Of a DNA stretch of 64,000 bases, positions 54,645-63,704 are shown one piece after another; position 1 is the stretch's first letter; each line of letters begins with the position of its first letter. The DNA is from Thauera sp. (GTDB taxonomy: Bacteria; Pseudomonadota; Gammaproteobacteria; Burkholderiales; Rhodocyclaceae): positions 1-64,000 of the forward strand of contig JAFLDS010000016.1 of assembly GCA_017302295.1 (NCBI GenBank). Reading direction: 5' to 3'. A model generated the notes under the pieces. The model was not told the DNA's origin. It searched no databases and saw only the letters and a program-made list of their open reading frames with translations. The position numbers were made by a program, and so were the translations under genes.

Positions 54645-54935
54645 TCACTCCCGCCCGTCCGGGCACATTTCCTCGACGCCGGCGCGCGCAAGCGCATGCG
54701 AGGCGAGCGGCAGCGTGACCAGCAGCACCAGCGCCAGCACGAGCAGCCGCCAGGTCCAGGCGCCATCCCAGGCCAGCACGCCGATCCCGATCGCGAAGCT
54801 CAGCACCGCAAGGGTGACCGCCTTGGTGCCGGCGTGCTGGCGCGACAACGCGTCGGGCAGGCGGACGAGGCCGACCGCGGCGACGAGCAGGATGGTGGCG
54901 CCCAGTGCGCAAAGGAACCAGCCGATCGCGCTCAT
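54645..54935 (-). CDS. mnhG: Na+/H+ antiporter subunit G (MrpG/MnhG)
   Basis: A 96-residue subunit with three helices, GWFLCALGATILLVAAVGLV first, then LPDALSRQHAGTKAV, the family signature. Last gene of the seven-gene mrp operon; GGAGG lies 5 bases before the ATG, which overlaps the mnhF stop. Confidence 0.88.
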   Translation of the reverse strand: MSAIGWFLCALGATILLVAAVGLVRLPDALSRQHAGTKAVTLAVLSFAIGIGVLAWDGAWTWRLLVLALVLLVTLPLASHALARAGVEEMCPDGRE

Positions 54936-55210
54936 GCAGACCTCCGCGAGGAATTCAGCTGGCCGTGGCGGATCGTGCGCGCCCACGCCAGCGTGGCGAC
55001 GAAGCCGACCAGCGCCAGGCCGATCGCGACGTCGAGGAACACGGTGCGCCCGCTGGCCCACGCAGCGCACAGGCTGAGGACGATCGCGGCGGCGAACAGC
55101 ACGTCCAGCCCCACGACGCGGTCGGTCTGCGTCGGCCCGGCCAGCAGCCGGTAAGTGCCCATCAAGGCGCTGGCGCCGGCCATCACCACGAACAGCATGA
55201 TCAGGGTCAT
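54932..55210 (-). CDS. mnhF: Na+/H+ antiporter subunit F (MrpF/MnhF)
   Basis: A 92-residue three-helix subunit with GPTQTDRVVGLDVLFAAAIV and FLDVAIGLALVGFVATLAWA, typical of MrpF. ATG at 55210 overlaps the mnhE stop as ATGA and has GGAGG 6 bases upstream; ATG 55216 would overlap the SD. Confidence 0.9.
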   Translation of the reverse strand: MTLIMLFVVMAGASALMGTYRLLAGPTQTDRVVGLDVLFAAAIVLSLCAAWASGRTVFLDVAIGLALVGFVATLAWARTIRHGQLNSSRRSA

Positions 55211-55542
55211 TTCCATCCTCCCGCGATGATGCGCACCGGTTCGATGAGGTCGCGGCGGATGGCCGCCTGGGTGGCCTCCGCCGCGTCGAGATCGAGCAGG
55301 TGCAACAGGTACTCCCGGCGCAGGGGATCGATATCTACCGTGCTGGTGCCCGGTGTCAGCGTGATCAGCGCACCCACCGCCAGCGCCGCGCCTTCGGGCA
55401 GGTCGCCGTAGGGCATGCGCACGAGGCCGGGACGCAGCGTCCGGCTGCCGCGAAGGATCAGCGCGGTGGTGGTGGCACCCGACATGACCAGATCCTTGGC
55501 GAAGTGCAGCACCAGCCGCAGCAGTGCGCCCAGTCGATTCAT
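55207..55542 (-). CDS. mnhE: Na+/H+ antiporter subunit E (MrpE/MnhE)
   Basis: A 111-residue subunit with the MrpE motif GALITLTPGTSTVDID and the closing LHLLDLD. Shorter than the common ~160 residues: the first membrane helix pair is reduced, although the core motif is intact. ATG overlaps the mnhD stop (ATGA). Confidence 0.85.
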   Translation of the reverse strand: MNRLGALLRLVLHFAKDLVMSGATTTALILRGSRTLRPGLVRMPYGDLPEGAALAVGALITLTPGTSTVDIDPLRREYLLHLLDLDAAEATQAAIRRDLIEPVRIIAGGWK

Positions 55543-57020
55543 CGTGGTCCTCCGACGAGCCACAGCGTCTGCGTCGCCAGCTCGAGATGGCGCAGCGCCG
55601 CCTCCGGGTAAAGTCCGAGCGCGACGATGGGGACAGTCAGCGCCAGCACGCCGGCGTACGCGGCGGGGTGGAGCGCCGCATGCGCAGGGGCGCCCTCCGG
55701 GCGGGCGGCCGGGTGCGGCTTCCAGAAGCCTTCCAGCCAGATCTTGCTCATGGAGTAGAGCGTGAGCAGGCCGACCCCCAGCGCCGCGCCGCCCCAGACG
55801 AGGCGGTCCTGAGCGAAGGCCTCGCGCACCAGCAGCAGCTTGCCCCAGAAGCCGGAGCTGGGCGGGACGCCCACCAGCGAGAAGGCGCCGATCAGGAACA
55901 GCACCGCGAGCAGCGGCCGCGCCACGTAGAGCCCGCCGATGCGGCGCAGGTCGTGATGGCCGGCCGCCATCCAGATCAGGGCGCAGATCAGGAACAGCTG
56001 CGCCTTCACGAGCACGTTGTGGACTAGGAAGAAGGCCGTGCCCGCTGCGCCCGCCGGACTGGCAAGCGCCACGCCGAGCAGCAGGTAGCCGATCTGGCTG
56101 ACGATGTGGAAGGCGAGGATGCGGCGAATGTCCCAGTGGTAGGCCGCGCCCAGCACGCCGCTGATCATGGTGATCACCGCCAGCCAGCCGAGCGCTTCGG
56201 CGAGCAGCCCCGGCATCCCGGCGAAGACTCCGCCCAGAAGCCGCATCACCACATACAGCGCGACCTTCGTCAGCAGGCCGCCGATCAGGGCCAGCGCCGC
56301 CGCCGGCAGCGTATGGTAGCTCGCCGGTAGCCAGAGGAAGAGGGGGAAGACGCCGGCCTTCAGCAGCAGCGCGAGCAGCAGCAGCGTCACAGGGGCGGGC
56401 AGGGCCGCGGCGACCTGCGGGTCGCGCATCGCGCCCTGCAGCGCAGAGAAATTGAGGTGTCCGGTCGCGCCGTAGATCAGCCCCACGGCGGCAAGCATCA
56501 ACAGCGTGCCGAGCATGCTCGTCGCAAAGTACTTCAGCGCGGCCTCGGCGTGGCGACGCTCGGCACCCAGCACCAGCAGGCCCAGCGTCGCGATCAGCAT
56601 CAGCTCGAACCAGACGTAGAGGTTGAACAGGTCGCCCGCCAGGAACACGGCCATGACCGCAGCCAGCAGCGCGTGCAGCAGGGGGTGCAGCCCGGCGCGC
56701 GCCTGCTCGGCAGGCTCGGTGCCCGCTGCGGTGGCGAGGGCGTGCGCGATCACGCACAGGCCGAGCAGCGCGGCCGTCAGCACCAGGGCCGTGCCGAGGC
56801 CGTCGGCGACGAACTCGATCGCGTAGGGCAGCGGCCAGTTGCCCAGGGCCACGGACATTGCGCCGTCCTGATGCACGTGAAGGAACAGCGCCACCGCACT
56901 GGCCAGCAGCGCCAGCGCGCCGGCGAGGCTCGTGATGCCGCGCAGCCGGGGGTGATGCGGCAGCGATGCCGTCAGCAGGGCGGTGAGCAGCGGCACGAGG
57001 ACGGGGGCGAGGGGCAGCAT
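55539..57020 (-). CDS. mnhD: Na+/H+ antiporter subunit D (MrpD/MnhD)
   Basis: A 493-residue antiporter-like subunit related to complex I NuoN/NuoM, about 14 helices. Seen: the FVADGLGTALVLTAAL segment, GDLFNLYVWFELMLIATLGL with the essential Glu, and KAGVFPLFLWLPASYHTLP with the key Lys. ATG at 57020 overlaps the mnhC stop (TGATG). Confidence 0.92.
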   Translation of the reverse strand: MLPLAPVLVPLLTALLTASLPHHPRLRGITSLAGALALLASAVALFLHVHQDGAMSVALGNWPLPYAIEFVADGLGTALVLTAALLGLCVIAHALATAAGTEPAEQARAGLHPLLHALLAAVMAVFLAGDLFNLYVWFELMLIATLGLLVLGAERRHAEAALKYFATSMLGTLLMLAAVGLIYGATGHLNFSALQGAMRDPQVAAALPAPVTLLLLALLLKAGVFPLFLWLPASYHTLPAAALALIGGLLTKVALYVVMRLLGGVFAGMPGLLAEALGWLAVITMISGVLGAAYHWDIRRILAFHIVSQIGYLLLGVALASPAGAAGTAFFLVHNVLVKAQLFLICALIWMAAGHHDLRRIGGLYVARPLLAVLFLIGAFSLVGVPPSSGFWGKLLLVREAFAQDRLVWGGAALGVGLLTLYSMSKIWLEGFWKPHPAARPEGAPAHAALHPAAYAGVLALTVPIVALGLYPEAALRHLELATQTLWLVGGPR

Positions 57021-57406
57021 CAATCCTCCAGGATGGGCGGCTTGACCGCGTCGCTCGCGGCCGGCTCGGTGGTGCGCAGGCGATCCACGTCGGCATGGCG
57101 CTGCCGGCGCGCCAGCCAGGCGGCCAGCACGAGCGAGAAGCACAACAGCGCGAAGCCGATGACGATGGCGGTCAGCACCAGCGCCTGCGGCAGCGCATTC
57201 ACCGCGTCGGCCGGCAGCGTGGCGACGCCCGGCGCGATCACCGGTGGCGTAAGGCTGGCGGGCCGCGCCGTCATGAACACCACCAGGTTGACCGTGCTGC
57301 CCAGCATCGCCAGGCCGATCACCAGGCGGAACAGTTCGCCCGACAGCACGAGCAGGACCCCGGCCGCGACGGTGATCGAGATCGTGATCGCCAGCATCAG
57401 CTCCAT
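57020..57406 (-). CDS. mnhC: Na+/H+ antiporter subunit C (MrpC/MnhC)
   Basis: A 128-residue three-helix subunit related to NuoK: FRLVIGLAMLGSTVNLVVFM and DAVNALPQALVLTAIVIGFA are clear family blocks. ATG 57406 has AGGAGAG upstream. Confidence 0.9.
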   Translation of the reverse strand: MELMLAITISITVAAGVLLVLSGELFRLVIGLAMLGSTVNLVVFMTARPASLTPPVIAPGVATLPADAVNALPQALVLTAIVIGFALLCFSLVLAAWLARRQRHADVDRLRTTEPAASDAVKPPILED

Positions 57407-57416
57407 GCGGCTCTCC

Positions 57417-57830
57417 TCATTGCGCCGCCTGCCCGTTGTCGGCGAGCAGCGCATACACATAGCCGGTGAGCGCCCCCCAGACGGCGAGGAACACGCCCGC
57501 ATCGAACAGCATCACGGTGGAAACGCCCCATGCGGTCCACAGATGGGTGAGATAAGGCGCGCCGGTCGCGGCGCCGGCGAGGCCGGACAACATCGCCAGC
57601 CCGACCCCGAGCATCGCCAGCGGCAGCGGTGCGAGCGGCTGCAGCCGGCGCGCCGCAGCGGTATCGAGGGCGATCGCCACCAGGCTGCTGGCGGCCACCG
57701 CCACCAGTCCGCCGATGAAGCCGCCACCGGGCTCGTTGTGGCCGCGCAGCAGGATCCACAGCGCGGCGGCGAGCAGCAGCCAGTAGAGGGGCCGCGCGGC
57801 GAACGCGAGCAGGGCGGAGCGTGGGGTCAT
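57417..57830 (-). CDS. mnhB: Na+/H+ antiporter subunit B (MrpB/MnhB)
   Basis: A 137-residue four-helix subunit with [20 protein letters not shown], the MrpB signature. ATG overlaps the mnhA stop (ATGA). Confidence 0.9.
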   Translation of the reverse strand: MTPRSALLAFAARPLYWLLLAAALWILLRGHNEPGGGFIGGLVAVAASSLVAIALDTAAARRLQPLAPLPLAMLGVGLAMLSGLAGAATGAPYLTHLWTAWGVSTVMLFDAGVFLAVWGALTGYVYALLADNGQAAQ

Positions 57831-60094
57831 GGCTGGCGGTCTCCGCGCAGTCCGGCCAGCAGCGGCATCGCGGCCAGCAGCGAGAAGGCGACCACCGCGA
57901 TCTCGCCCAGCGTGTCGAGGGCGCGAAAGTCCACGATGATCACGTTCACCACGTTGCGTCCGCGGCCTTCCGGCAGGCTGTTGGCGGCGAACCAGTCCGC
58001 CAGCTGAGTGTCCGGCGTCAGGCCGGCAAGCTGGGTCAGCAGCACGAAGCAGCCGAGGCCGGCGGCGACCGCAAGCGCCAGGTCAGTGGCGCGCCAGCGC
58101 CGCCGGGCGGGGGAGGGCGCGGCGCCGACGAACTGCGGCAGCAGGCTGGCGGCGACCACCACCAGCGCGGTCTCGACCATGAACTGGGTGAAGGCGAGGT
58201 CCGGCGCGCCGGCGAACAGGAACAGCACTGCCGAGCCGTAGCCGATCAGTCCGCTCGCCATCAGCACCGCGAGCCGGTCGCGCAGCGACACCGCGGCCAG
58301 AGCGCCGGTCGCGATCAGCACGCAGGCCGCCAGCCAGGCCCAGCCCTGCGGCGCCCATTGCCACTCCAGCTGCAGCGCAGGGACGGTCAGCAGCCAGCCG
58401 AAGCTGCCCATGGCGAGCAGCGCTGCCAGCATCAGCCGCAGATAGCCCGTCAGCCCACCGTGCTGGATGGCGCGCGTATGCCAGGCGGCAAGCCGCGCGA
58501 GGCCGTGCAGCAGCGCTTCATACAGGGCCGCGGGGCCGTAGCGGTCCAGCCAGTGCTGGCGGTGCAGCACCTCGTGCAGGTGGTCCCAGAAGACGAACAG
58601 CAGCAGCCCGATGCCTACGGCGATGCCGGAGGTCGACAGCAGCGTGGCGAGGTCATGCGTGGCCTGGAGATCGACCTGCCCGAGCGCCGGCGAGATCGAC
58701 TGCGCGGCAGCGAGCAGCAGCGGGTTGGCGACATTCGGGATGAGCTCGAACTCGAGGCCGAGCAGCACGATCAGCAGCGGCGGCGCCAGCATCGTCCAGT
58801 GTGCTTCATGAACCTTGCCGCGCGGCCACTCCGGCGGCCCCCAGAACACGCGGATCGCGGCCACGCCGGCGACCGCCACCGCGATCGCGTTGACCAGCAC
58901 CAGCGCGTAGCTCGCGAGCGCGAACAGCTCGGCCTCGGCCTTGGCGACGGCCATCACGTCCTTGGCGACGAAGCCGAAGGACAGCGGCAGCCCGGCCATG
59001 GACAGGCCGGCGAGGATGGCGACGGCGGCGGTCCACGGCATGGCGTGGCGCAGGCCCATCAGGTGGTCGATGCTGCGGGTGCCGGTGGCGTGGTCGATGT
59101 TGCCCGCGACCATGAACAGCGGCGCCTTGTAGAGCGCGTGGGCGAACAGGAAGGCGGCCACCGCGAGGCCGGCCCCGGGAGTGGACAGGCCGATCAGCAG
59201 TGTCAGGGTGCCGAGCGCCGACACCGTGGTGCGCGCCAGGATGCGCTTGAGGTCGCGCTCGCGCAGTGCCAGCACCGCGCCCCATACCGCCGTGATGGTG
59301 CCTACCGTGATCAGGGTCGATTCCCACAGCGGCAGGTCGTTGAAGCTGGCGTCGAAGCGCGCCAGCAGGTAGATGCCCAGCTTCACCATGGTGGCCGAAT
59401 GCAGGTAGGCGCTCACCGGGGTGGGGGCCGACATCGCGTTCGGTAGCCAGAAGTGGAAGGGAAACTGGGCCGACTTGGTGAAGGCGCCGATCATCACCAG
59501 CACCACCGCCAGCGGCAGCAGCGGGTCGTGCATGATCGCCGGGGCGGCGGCCTGCACGCCGGAAAGCGACCACGTGCCGGCCATGCGCGCGAGCAACACG
59601 AAGCCGCCCAGCAGCGCGAGCCCGCCGCCCATCGTGACCAGCAGCGCCTGACGTGCCGAGGCGCGTGCATGGGCATCGTCGTGCTTGAAGCCCACCAGGA
59701 GGAAGGAGCTCAGGCTGGTCAGCTCCCAGAACAGGAACAGCACGATCAGGTTGTCGGCCGTGACCGCGCCGATCATGGCCAGCATGAAGAGCAGCAGCAC
59801 GCCGAGCAGCCGGCCGCGTCGCGCTTCGTGGGCCAGGTAGCCGCTGGCATAGACGAACACCAGCGTACCGATGCCGGTGATGAGCGCCAGCATCTGCGCG
59901 CTCAGGCCGTCGATACGGAAAGCGAGGCTCACGCCCAGCGACGGCACCCAGGCCACTTCGCCCTGCCATGGCAGCTCGTGATGTAGCACCCCCCACGCCA
60001 GCGCCGAGAACAGCGCCAGCGGCAACAGCGCAACCCACAGGCAGGCGTGTCCGCCATGGTGCTCAGGATGGTCCAGGTGGAGTGGCGCGGGCAT
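57827..60094 (-). CDS. mnhA: Na+/H+ antiporter subunit A (MrpA/MnhA)
   Basis: The 755-residue largest subunit, related to NuoL, with about 20 helices. Blocks seen: [20 protein letters not shown] with the essential Glu, [33 protein letters not shown] with key Lys/His residues, and a C-terminal MrpB-like part ([19 protein letters not shown]). First gene of a compact leftward operon A-B-C-D-E-F-G in canonical order, with overlaps at most joints. The complex exports Na+ for H+ and supports growth at high pH or salt. Confidence 0.93.
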   Translation of the reverse strand: MPAPLHLDHPEHHGGHACLWVALLPLALFSALAWGVLHHELPWQGEVAWVPSLGVSLAFRIDGLSAQMLALITGIGTLVFVYASGYLAHEARRGRLLGVLLLFMLAMIGAVTADNLIVLFLFWELTSLSSFLLVGFKHDDAHARASARQALLVTMGGGLALLGGFVLLARMAGTWSLSGVQAAAPAIMHDPLLPLAVVLVMIGAFTKSAQFPFHFWLPNAMSAPTPVSAYLHSATMVKLGIYLLARFDASFNDLPLWESTLITVGTITAVWGAVLALRERDLKRILARTTVSALGTLTLLIGLSTPGAGLAVAAFLFAHALYKAPLFMVAGNIDHATGTRSIDHLMGLRHAMPWTAAVAILAGLSMAGLPLSFGFVAKDVMAVAKAEAELFALASYALVLVNAIAVAVAGVAAIRVFWGPPEWPRGKVHEAHWTMLAPPLLIVLLGLEFELIPNVANPLLLAAAQSISPALGQVDLQATHDLATLLSTSGIAVGIGLLLFVFWDHLHEVLHRQHWLDRYGPAALYEALLHGLARLAAWHTRAIQHGGLTGYLRLMLAALLAMGSFGWLLTVPALQLEWQWAPQGWAWLAACVLIATGALAAVSLRDRLAVLMASGLIGYGSAVLFLFAGAPDLAFTQFMVETALVVVAASLLPQFVGAAPSPARRRWRATDLALAVAAGLGCFVLLTQLAGLTPDTQLADWFAANSLPEGRGRNVVNVIIVDFRALDTLGEIAVVAFSLLAAMPLLAGLRGDRQP

Positions 60095-60103
60095 GGCGAA
60101 GGC

Positions 60104-61186
60104 TCAGCGCGGCGCCGCGCGCCACTGGCGCATGGCGAGCACGAACAGCGTGATGAAGGTCAGCGGCAGCGCGAAGCCGGCAGTGATGAGGCCGAAGGCC
60201 TGCAGCGCGTCGTGCTCGCGCGCCGCCAGGATCAGGTAGGCGGTGTAGGCGAGGTAGTAGGCGAAGAACAGCGCGCCTTCCCAGCGCCCGATCACACGCC
60301 CGGTGAAGAACACCGGCAGGCAGGCGAGCGCCACCGCGACCATCACCGGCAGGTCGAACACCGGCATCGACGGTGCCACGGCGAGGCCGGCCGGCGACAC
60401 CATCGCCGACACGCCGAGCACGCCCAGGATGTTGAACACGTTGCTGCCCACCACGTTGCCCACCGCGATGTCGCGCTCGCCGCGCAGTGCGGCGGTGATC
60501 GAGGTCGCGACCTCCGGCAGCGAGGTGCCGGCGGCGATCAGCGTCAATCCGATCACCAGCTCGCTCACCCCGAGCGCGCGCGCGAAGCCCACCGCCGCCT
60601 CGACGAGCCAGTTGGAGCCGAGCACCAGCAGCGCGAGCCCCGCCGCGATGAAGGCGATCTGCAGCGCCCAGTGACCGCCTGCGCTGGCGGCGGCGTCCTG
60701 CGGCGCTGCTTCGGCATTTGTTGCGGCGGCTGCGGAACGTTGCGCGGTCTCGCGGCGGCTGGCGCGGATCAAGACCACCGTGTAGCCGATCAGCAGGCCG
60801 GCGAGCAGGATGCCGTCGAGGCGGCTAATGGTGCCGTCGGCAGCCAGCGCCCACAGCAGCAGCGACACGCCGATCATCACCGGCACCTCGCGCCGCACGA
60901 GCTGCTCATCCACCAGCAGCGGCGTGATCATCGCCGACAGGCCGAGGATGAAGAGCACGTTGAAGATGTTGCTCCCCACCACGTTGCCGAGCGCGATGTC
61001 CACCTGCCCTGACCACGCCGACTGCACCGACACCGACAGTTCCGGCGAGCTGGTGCCGAACGCGACCACAGTCAGCCCCACCACCAGGGGCGAGATGCCG
61101 ACCGCAATGGCGATGCGTGAAGCGCCGCGGACCAGCAGTTCGGCGCCCAGGATCAGCGCAAGCAGACCGACGATGAACCACAGCAT
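60104..61186 (-). CDS. Calcium/sodium antiporter (YrbG-like)
   Basis: A 360-residue CaCA-family exchanger with two homologous halves. Alpha repeats: VVGLTVVAFGTSSPELSVSV and VIGLTLIAAGTSLPEVATSI, each followed by GNVVGSNIFN / GNVVGSNVFN. It exchanges Ca2+ (or K+) for Na+ or H+. ATG 61186 follows GGGAGGTG. It lies 9 bases upstream of mnhA in the same direction, so it may be the first gene of the antiporter operon. Confidence 0.92.
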   Translation of the reverse strand: MLWFIVGLLALILGAELLVRGASRIAIAVGISPLVVGLTVVAFGTSSPELSVSVQSAWSGQVDIALGNVVGSNIFNVLFILGLSAMITPLLVDEQLVRREVPVMIGVSLLLWALAADGTISRLDGILLAGLLIGYTVVLIRASRRETAQRSAAAATNAEAAPQDAAASAGGHWALQIAFIAAGLALLVLGSNWLVEAAVGFARALGVSELVIGLTLIAAGTSLPEVATSITAALRGERDIAVGNVVGSNVFNILGVLGVSAMVSPAGLAVAPSMPVFDLPVMVAVALACLPVFFTGRVIGRWEGALFFAYYLAYTAYLILAAREHDALQAFGLITAGFALPLTFITLFVLAMRQWRAAPR

Positions 61187-61516
61187 GTCCAACACCTCCC
61201 CGGGTTTGACGGCTCGACGCCGCAGCGCGAATGCCTGGATGATGCGATGGCGATGAACAGGCCGCGTCGTCTCTGAAGACAGGGCGCGGCGGCGCAAGTT
61301 CAGCCCCGCGGGCGGCAAGCTCGTCATGCCATGTCGATGCTCCAAGTAGTGAACTTTTCGGATCACCGGGTGGTCGAAACCGCCATTCCGACAAGCTCAC
61401 CGGACACCGCATCCCTCTGCGATGCACGTGGCTTGCGGATGGGCGGTCATCGAACTCCGCCAGGAGCGCCAGGCCTCCCGAGCGATTGTGCGGAGCGTTT
61501 CGTTTTGCCGGAGCGG
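61187..61516. other. Stretch without a supported gene
   Basis: These 330 bases separate the Ca/Na antiporter from a doubtful small ORF. The antiporter promoter must be here. Reading frames present have no family similarity. Confidence 0.4.
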
Positions 61517-61741
61517 ATGCAGATCCGGCTCGATTGCAGGGGACAGGTCATGCGACCCATTACGCTACCCATGTTGATGATCTCGGCGCTCGACTTCAGC
61601 CTGTCACTGGCGATTGCCGCATTGCGGTTTCAGCACAATCTCATTACCGGACACCGCCTCACCGGCCTGGGCTGGACGCCTGTGAGGCGGGAGCCGGAGT
61701 CCTTGCACCAGAAGCCGCTCCAAGTGGACGAGTCGACGTGA
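61517..61741 (+). CDS. Possible small hypothetical protein
   Basis: A 74-residue frame starting at ATG 61517 has one hydrophobic helix (ITLPMLMISALDFSLSLAIAAL) and a basic tail. There is no clear SD and no recognisable family, so it may be chance. It is kept because a membrane-like segment in a frame of otherwise normal composition is compatible with a small membrane protein. Confidence 0.25.
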   Translation: MQIRLDCRGQVMRPITLPMLMISALDFSLSLAIAALRFQHNLITGHRLTGLGWTPVRREPESLHQKPLQVDEST

Positions 61742-61823
61742 GGCGCTGCCGTCCGCCACGGCGCCCTCAGGGCGGCGTGGGCGCGCTGCCGAACGTGACG
61801 ATTTCGCCCTGCCTGCGGCCGCT

Positions 61824-62735
61824 TCAAGCCAGGTGGGCGGCGCGCCACTCCGTCAGCGCGTTCACACTGTCCGCGAGGCTGGAGACGATGCGGATCCCTG
61901 GCAAGCGCTTCTCTTTGCCCTTCACCGCCTCGCCGCCTGCCCAGATCGCGATCGTTGCAGGGAGCGTCATGCGCAGCTGGAGCAGATCGTCTATCGCCTG
62001 TCGTGATGGATAGGCGGCACTGAAGGACAGTCCGACGACATCGAAGCCGCCATCGATGGCGGCGGTACGCAGGTCGGGCAGGGGCGTGCGTGTCCCCAGC
62101 GACAGGCAGCAGGCGCCTTCCGCGACCAGCGTCGCCTCGACCATCAGCAGGCCCAGCACGTGTTCCTCGTCAGGGAAAGTGGTGAGCAGCACCCGCGGGC
62201 GCGTGCCGACGCCCGCGTGCGCGCCGATCGCGCCGCGCAGCACGTTCTGCACCTGCTCGGTGTACAGGTGTTCCTCCGGCACGTCGATTTCACCGCGCAT
62301 CCACGCCTCGCCGATGGCTTCGTTCAGCGGCGCCACGGTTTCGGCCGCAAAGCGCTGCAGCCCCTGCTTCAGCAAGGCCTGCCGCAGGGCCGCCGCGAGT
62401 TCGGCGCCGCGATGAAGGCGCACGTATTGCAACATCGACGTATCCGCCGCTGCCGCCTGGCGCGGGGTGTTCGCAACTTCGATCATGGCCAGGAGGGCTT
62501 CACTGCTGGCGCCGATGATTTTCGCCGGTCGTTTGCCCTGGTCGATCAGGCGGCGGATCAGGCGCAGCTTCTCGACCTGATCGGCCGGGTAGAGGCGGTC
62601 GCCGCTGGCGTCACGCTCGGGCACCGGAAAGCCGTAGCGGCGCTCCCACACGCGCAGGGTGTCTTTGGAGATTCCGGTATCGCGCTCGACGGCAGCGATG
62701 CTCGACGCGGAGTCGAGTTTAGGTTGAATTTCCAT
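61824..62735 (-). CDS. B12-dependent MerR-family photoreceptor regulator (CarH/LitR type)
   Basis: A 303-residue regulator. Residues 10-80 are a MerR HTH (DTGISKDTLRVWERRYGFP). The helical bundle carries the W145-x9-E155-H156 motif that caps adenosylcobalamin in CarH, and the B12 domain has E190-E-H192-x2-G195 with the lower-ligand His. CarH/LitR proteins bind DNA as tetramers in the dark and fall apart in light. ATG 62735 has AGGA 6 bases upstream and is preferred over 62771, which lacks an SD. Confidence 0.88.
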   Translation of the reverse strand: MEIQPKLDSASSIAAVERDTGISKDTLRVWERRYGFPVPERDASGDRLYPADQVEKLRLIRRLIDQGKRPAKIIGASSEALLAMIEVANTPRQAAAADTSMLQYVRLHRGAELAAALRQALLKQGLQRFAAETVAPLNEAIGEAWMRGEIDVPEEHLYTEQVQNVLRGAIGAHAGVGTRPRVLLTTFPDEEHVLGLLMVEATLVAEGACCLSLGTRTPLPDLRTAAIDGGFDVVGLSFSAAYPSRQAIDDLLQLRMTLPATIAIWAGGEAVKGKEKRLPGIRIVSSLADSVNALTEWRAAHLA

Positions 62736-62736
62736 T

Positions 62737-62749
62737 TTGTCCTGGACAA
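62737..62749. promoter_or_regulatory. Palindrome at the regulator start, site 1
   Basis: TTGTCC-T-GGACAA, a 6+6 dyad that includes the SD of the CarH-like gene. The same half-sites recur at 62810-62824. Likely autoregulatory binding site. Confidence 0.7.
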
Positions 62750-62764
62750 TCGTTCTCGTTGTGC

Positions 62765-62793
62765 TTGACATCGGGGTGCTGTGTTCCTATCTT
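62765..62793 (+). promoter_or_regulatory. Promoter toward the small exported protein / gpx / folE2
   Basis: TTGACA (62765-62770), 17-bp spacer, TATCTT (62788-62793). It overlaps the -10 of the opposing promoter, so the two compete for RNA polymerase. Confidence 0.6.
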
Positions 62794-62817
62794 AGGGGTG
62801 CATCCTTTTTTTGTCCA
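62789..62817 (-). promoter_or_regulatory. Promoter toward the CarH-like gene
   Basis: On the minus strand TGGACA (62812-62817), 17-bp spacer, TAAGAT (62789-62794). Its -35 is inside palindrome site 2, so a protein bound there would block it. Confidence 0.55.
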
Positions 62818-62824
62818 GGACAAA
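62810..62824. promoter_or_regulatory. Palindrome, site 2
   Basis: TTTGTCC-A-GGACAAA, a perfect 7+7 dyad between the divergent genes, covering the SD of the small exported protein gene and the -35 of the regulator gene. Confidence 0.75.
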
Positions 62825-62828
62825 GACC

Positions 62829-63068
62829 ATGAGTACAAAATCAATCAAAGCGTGTCGGAACGTCGCCGCCGGGACAGCATTGGCGTTGATGCTCGTGGTG
62901 TTCACAAACCCGGCCGAGGAGGTCGGCGCGAGTGCTCTTGCTGGTTCCGACGCTGCTGTGTCGAAAGAGTTTGTCCACGACAATGATCAGAAACACAGCC
63001 TTCAGACCATGCTCTTCCTGCATCGCCAGGGCATCATCGGCGCGCCCGTCGGAGGTGCGGACAAGTGA
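62829..63068 (+). CDS. Small exported protein of unknown function
   Basis: A 79-residue protein with a likely signal peptide (VAAGTALALMLVVFTNPAE) and a short tail with HDNDQKHSLQTMLFLHRQG. I do not recognise a family. It is the first gene after the CarH-regulated promoter and overlaps the glutathione peroxidase start (GTGA), so it is co-expressed with it. ATG 62829 has AGGA 8 bases upstream. Confidence 0.7.
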   Translation: MSTKSIKACRNVAAGTALALMLVVFTNPAEEVGASALAGSDAAVSKEFVHDNDQKHSLQTMLFLHRQGIIGAPVGGADK

Positions 63069-63655
63069 CCGCCATCCGTTCGCGCATGCGCCGCGTCGCG
63101 GCGGCAGCCCTGGTTTCGCTCGGGGCCGGATTGTCGACCGCGGTCCAGGCTGCGGAGCCGGCCCCGGCGTCCTGTCCGGCGCTCCTCGATCACCGCTTTC
63201 CCGCCTTGCAGGACGAGAGCCAGCAATCGTTGTGCCAGTACGCTGGCAAGGTGGTGCTGGTGGTCAACACCGCCAGCTATTGCGGCTACACCTCGCAATA
63301 CGACGGCCTCGAGCGCCTCTATGACAAGTACCGCGCGCGCGGCTTGGTGGTGCTCGGCTTCCCGTCGAACGACTTCAAGCAGGAACCCGGCAGCAACCAG
63401 GAGATTGCGGAGTTCTGTCGCAGCACCTACGGCGTGCGCTTCCCGATGTTCGCGCGCAGCACGGTAGCGGGTCGCCAGGCCAACCCGCTGTTCCTGCGCC
63501 TGGCCGAACTGAGCGGCGAACGCCCGCAATGGAATTTCCACAAGTACCTGATCGATCGCAGCGGCAGCAAGGTGACGAGCTTCCCCAGCCAGGTCTCGCC
63601 CGAGAGCCGCATCCTCGTCGGCAGCATCGAGAAGCTGCTCGACACCCAACCTTGA
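63065..63655 (+). CDS. Exported glutathione peroxidase-family protein
   Basis: A 196-residue thiol peroxidase with a signal peptide ending near AVQAAEP. The catalytic Cys is C73 in NTASYCGYTSQY, with Q106 and W156-N157 completing the tetrad. Export to the periplasm is unusual compared with the cytoplasmic BtuE-type enzymes. It would reduce lipid or organic hydroperoxides, fitting photo-oxidative stress under the CarH-like regulator. GTG start overlaps the upstream stop. Confidence 0.88.
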   Translation: MTAIRSRMRRVAAAALVSLGAGLSTAVQAAEPAPASCPALLDHRFPALQDESQQSLCQYAGKVVLVVNTASYCGYTSQYDGLERLYDKYRARGLVVLGFPSNDFKQEPGSNQEIAEFCRSTYGVRFPMFARSTVAGRQANPLFLRLAELSGERPQWNFHKYLIDRSGSKVTSFPSQVSPESRILVGSIEKLLDTQP

Positions 63656-63704
63656 ACGCAGCACTTCTGCAACTCAGTCCAAGGCGAAGCCGCCGGGAGA
63701 CCTC

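Noticed and set aside
61331-61516. Upstream part of the small frame at 61.3-61.7 kb
   Set aside because: No SD at 61331, low-complexity Pro/Arg/Thr composition and no similarity; only the segment from 61517 is kept, at low confidence.
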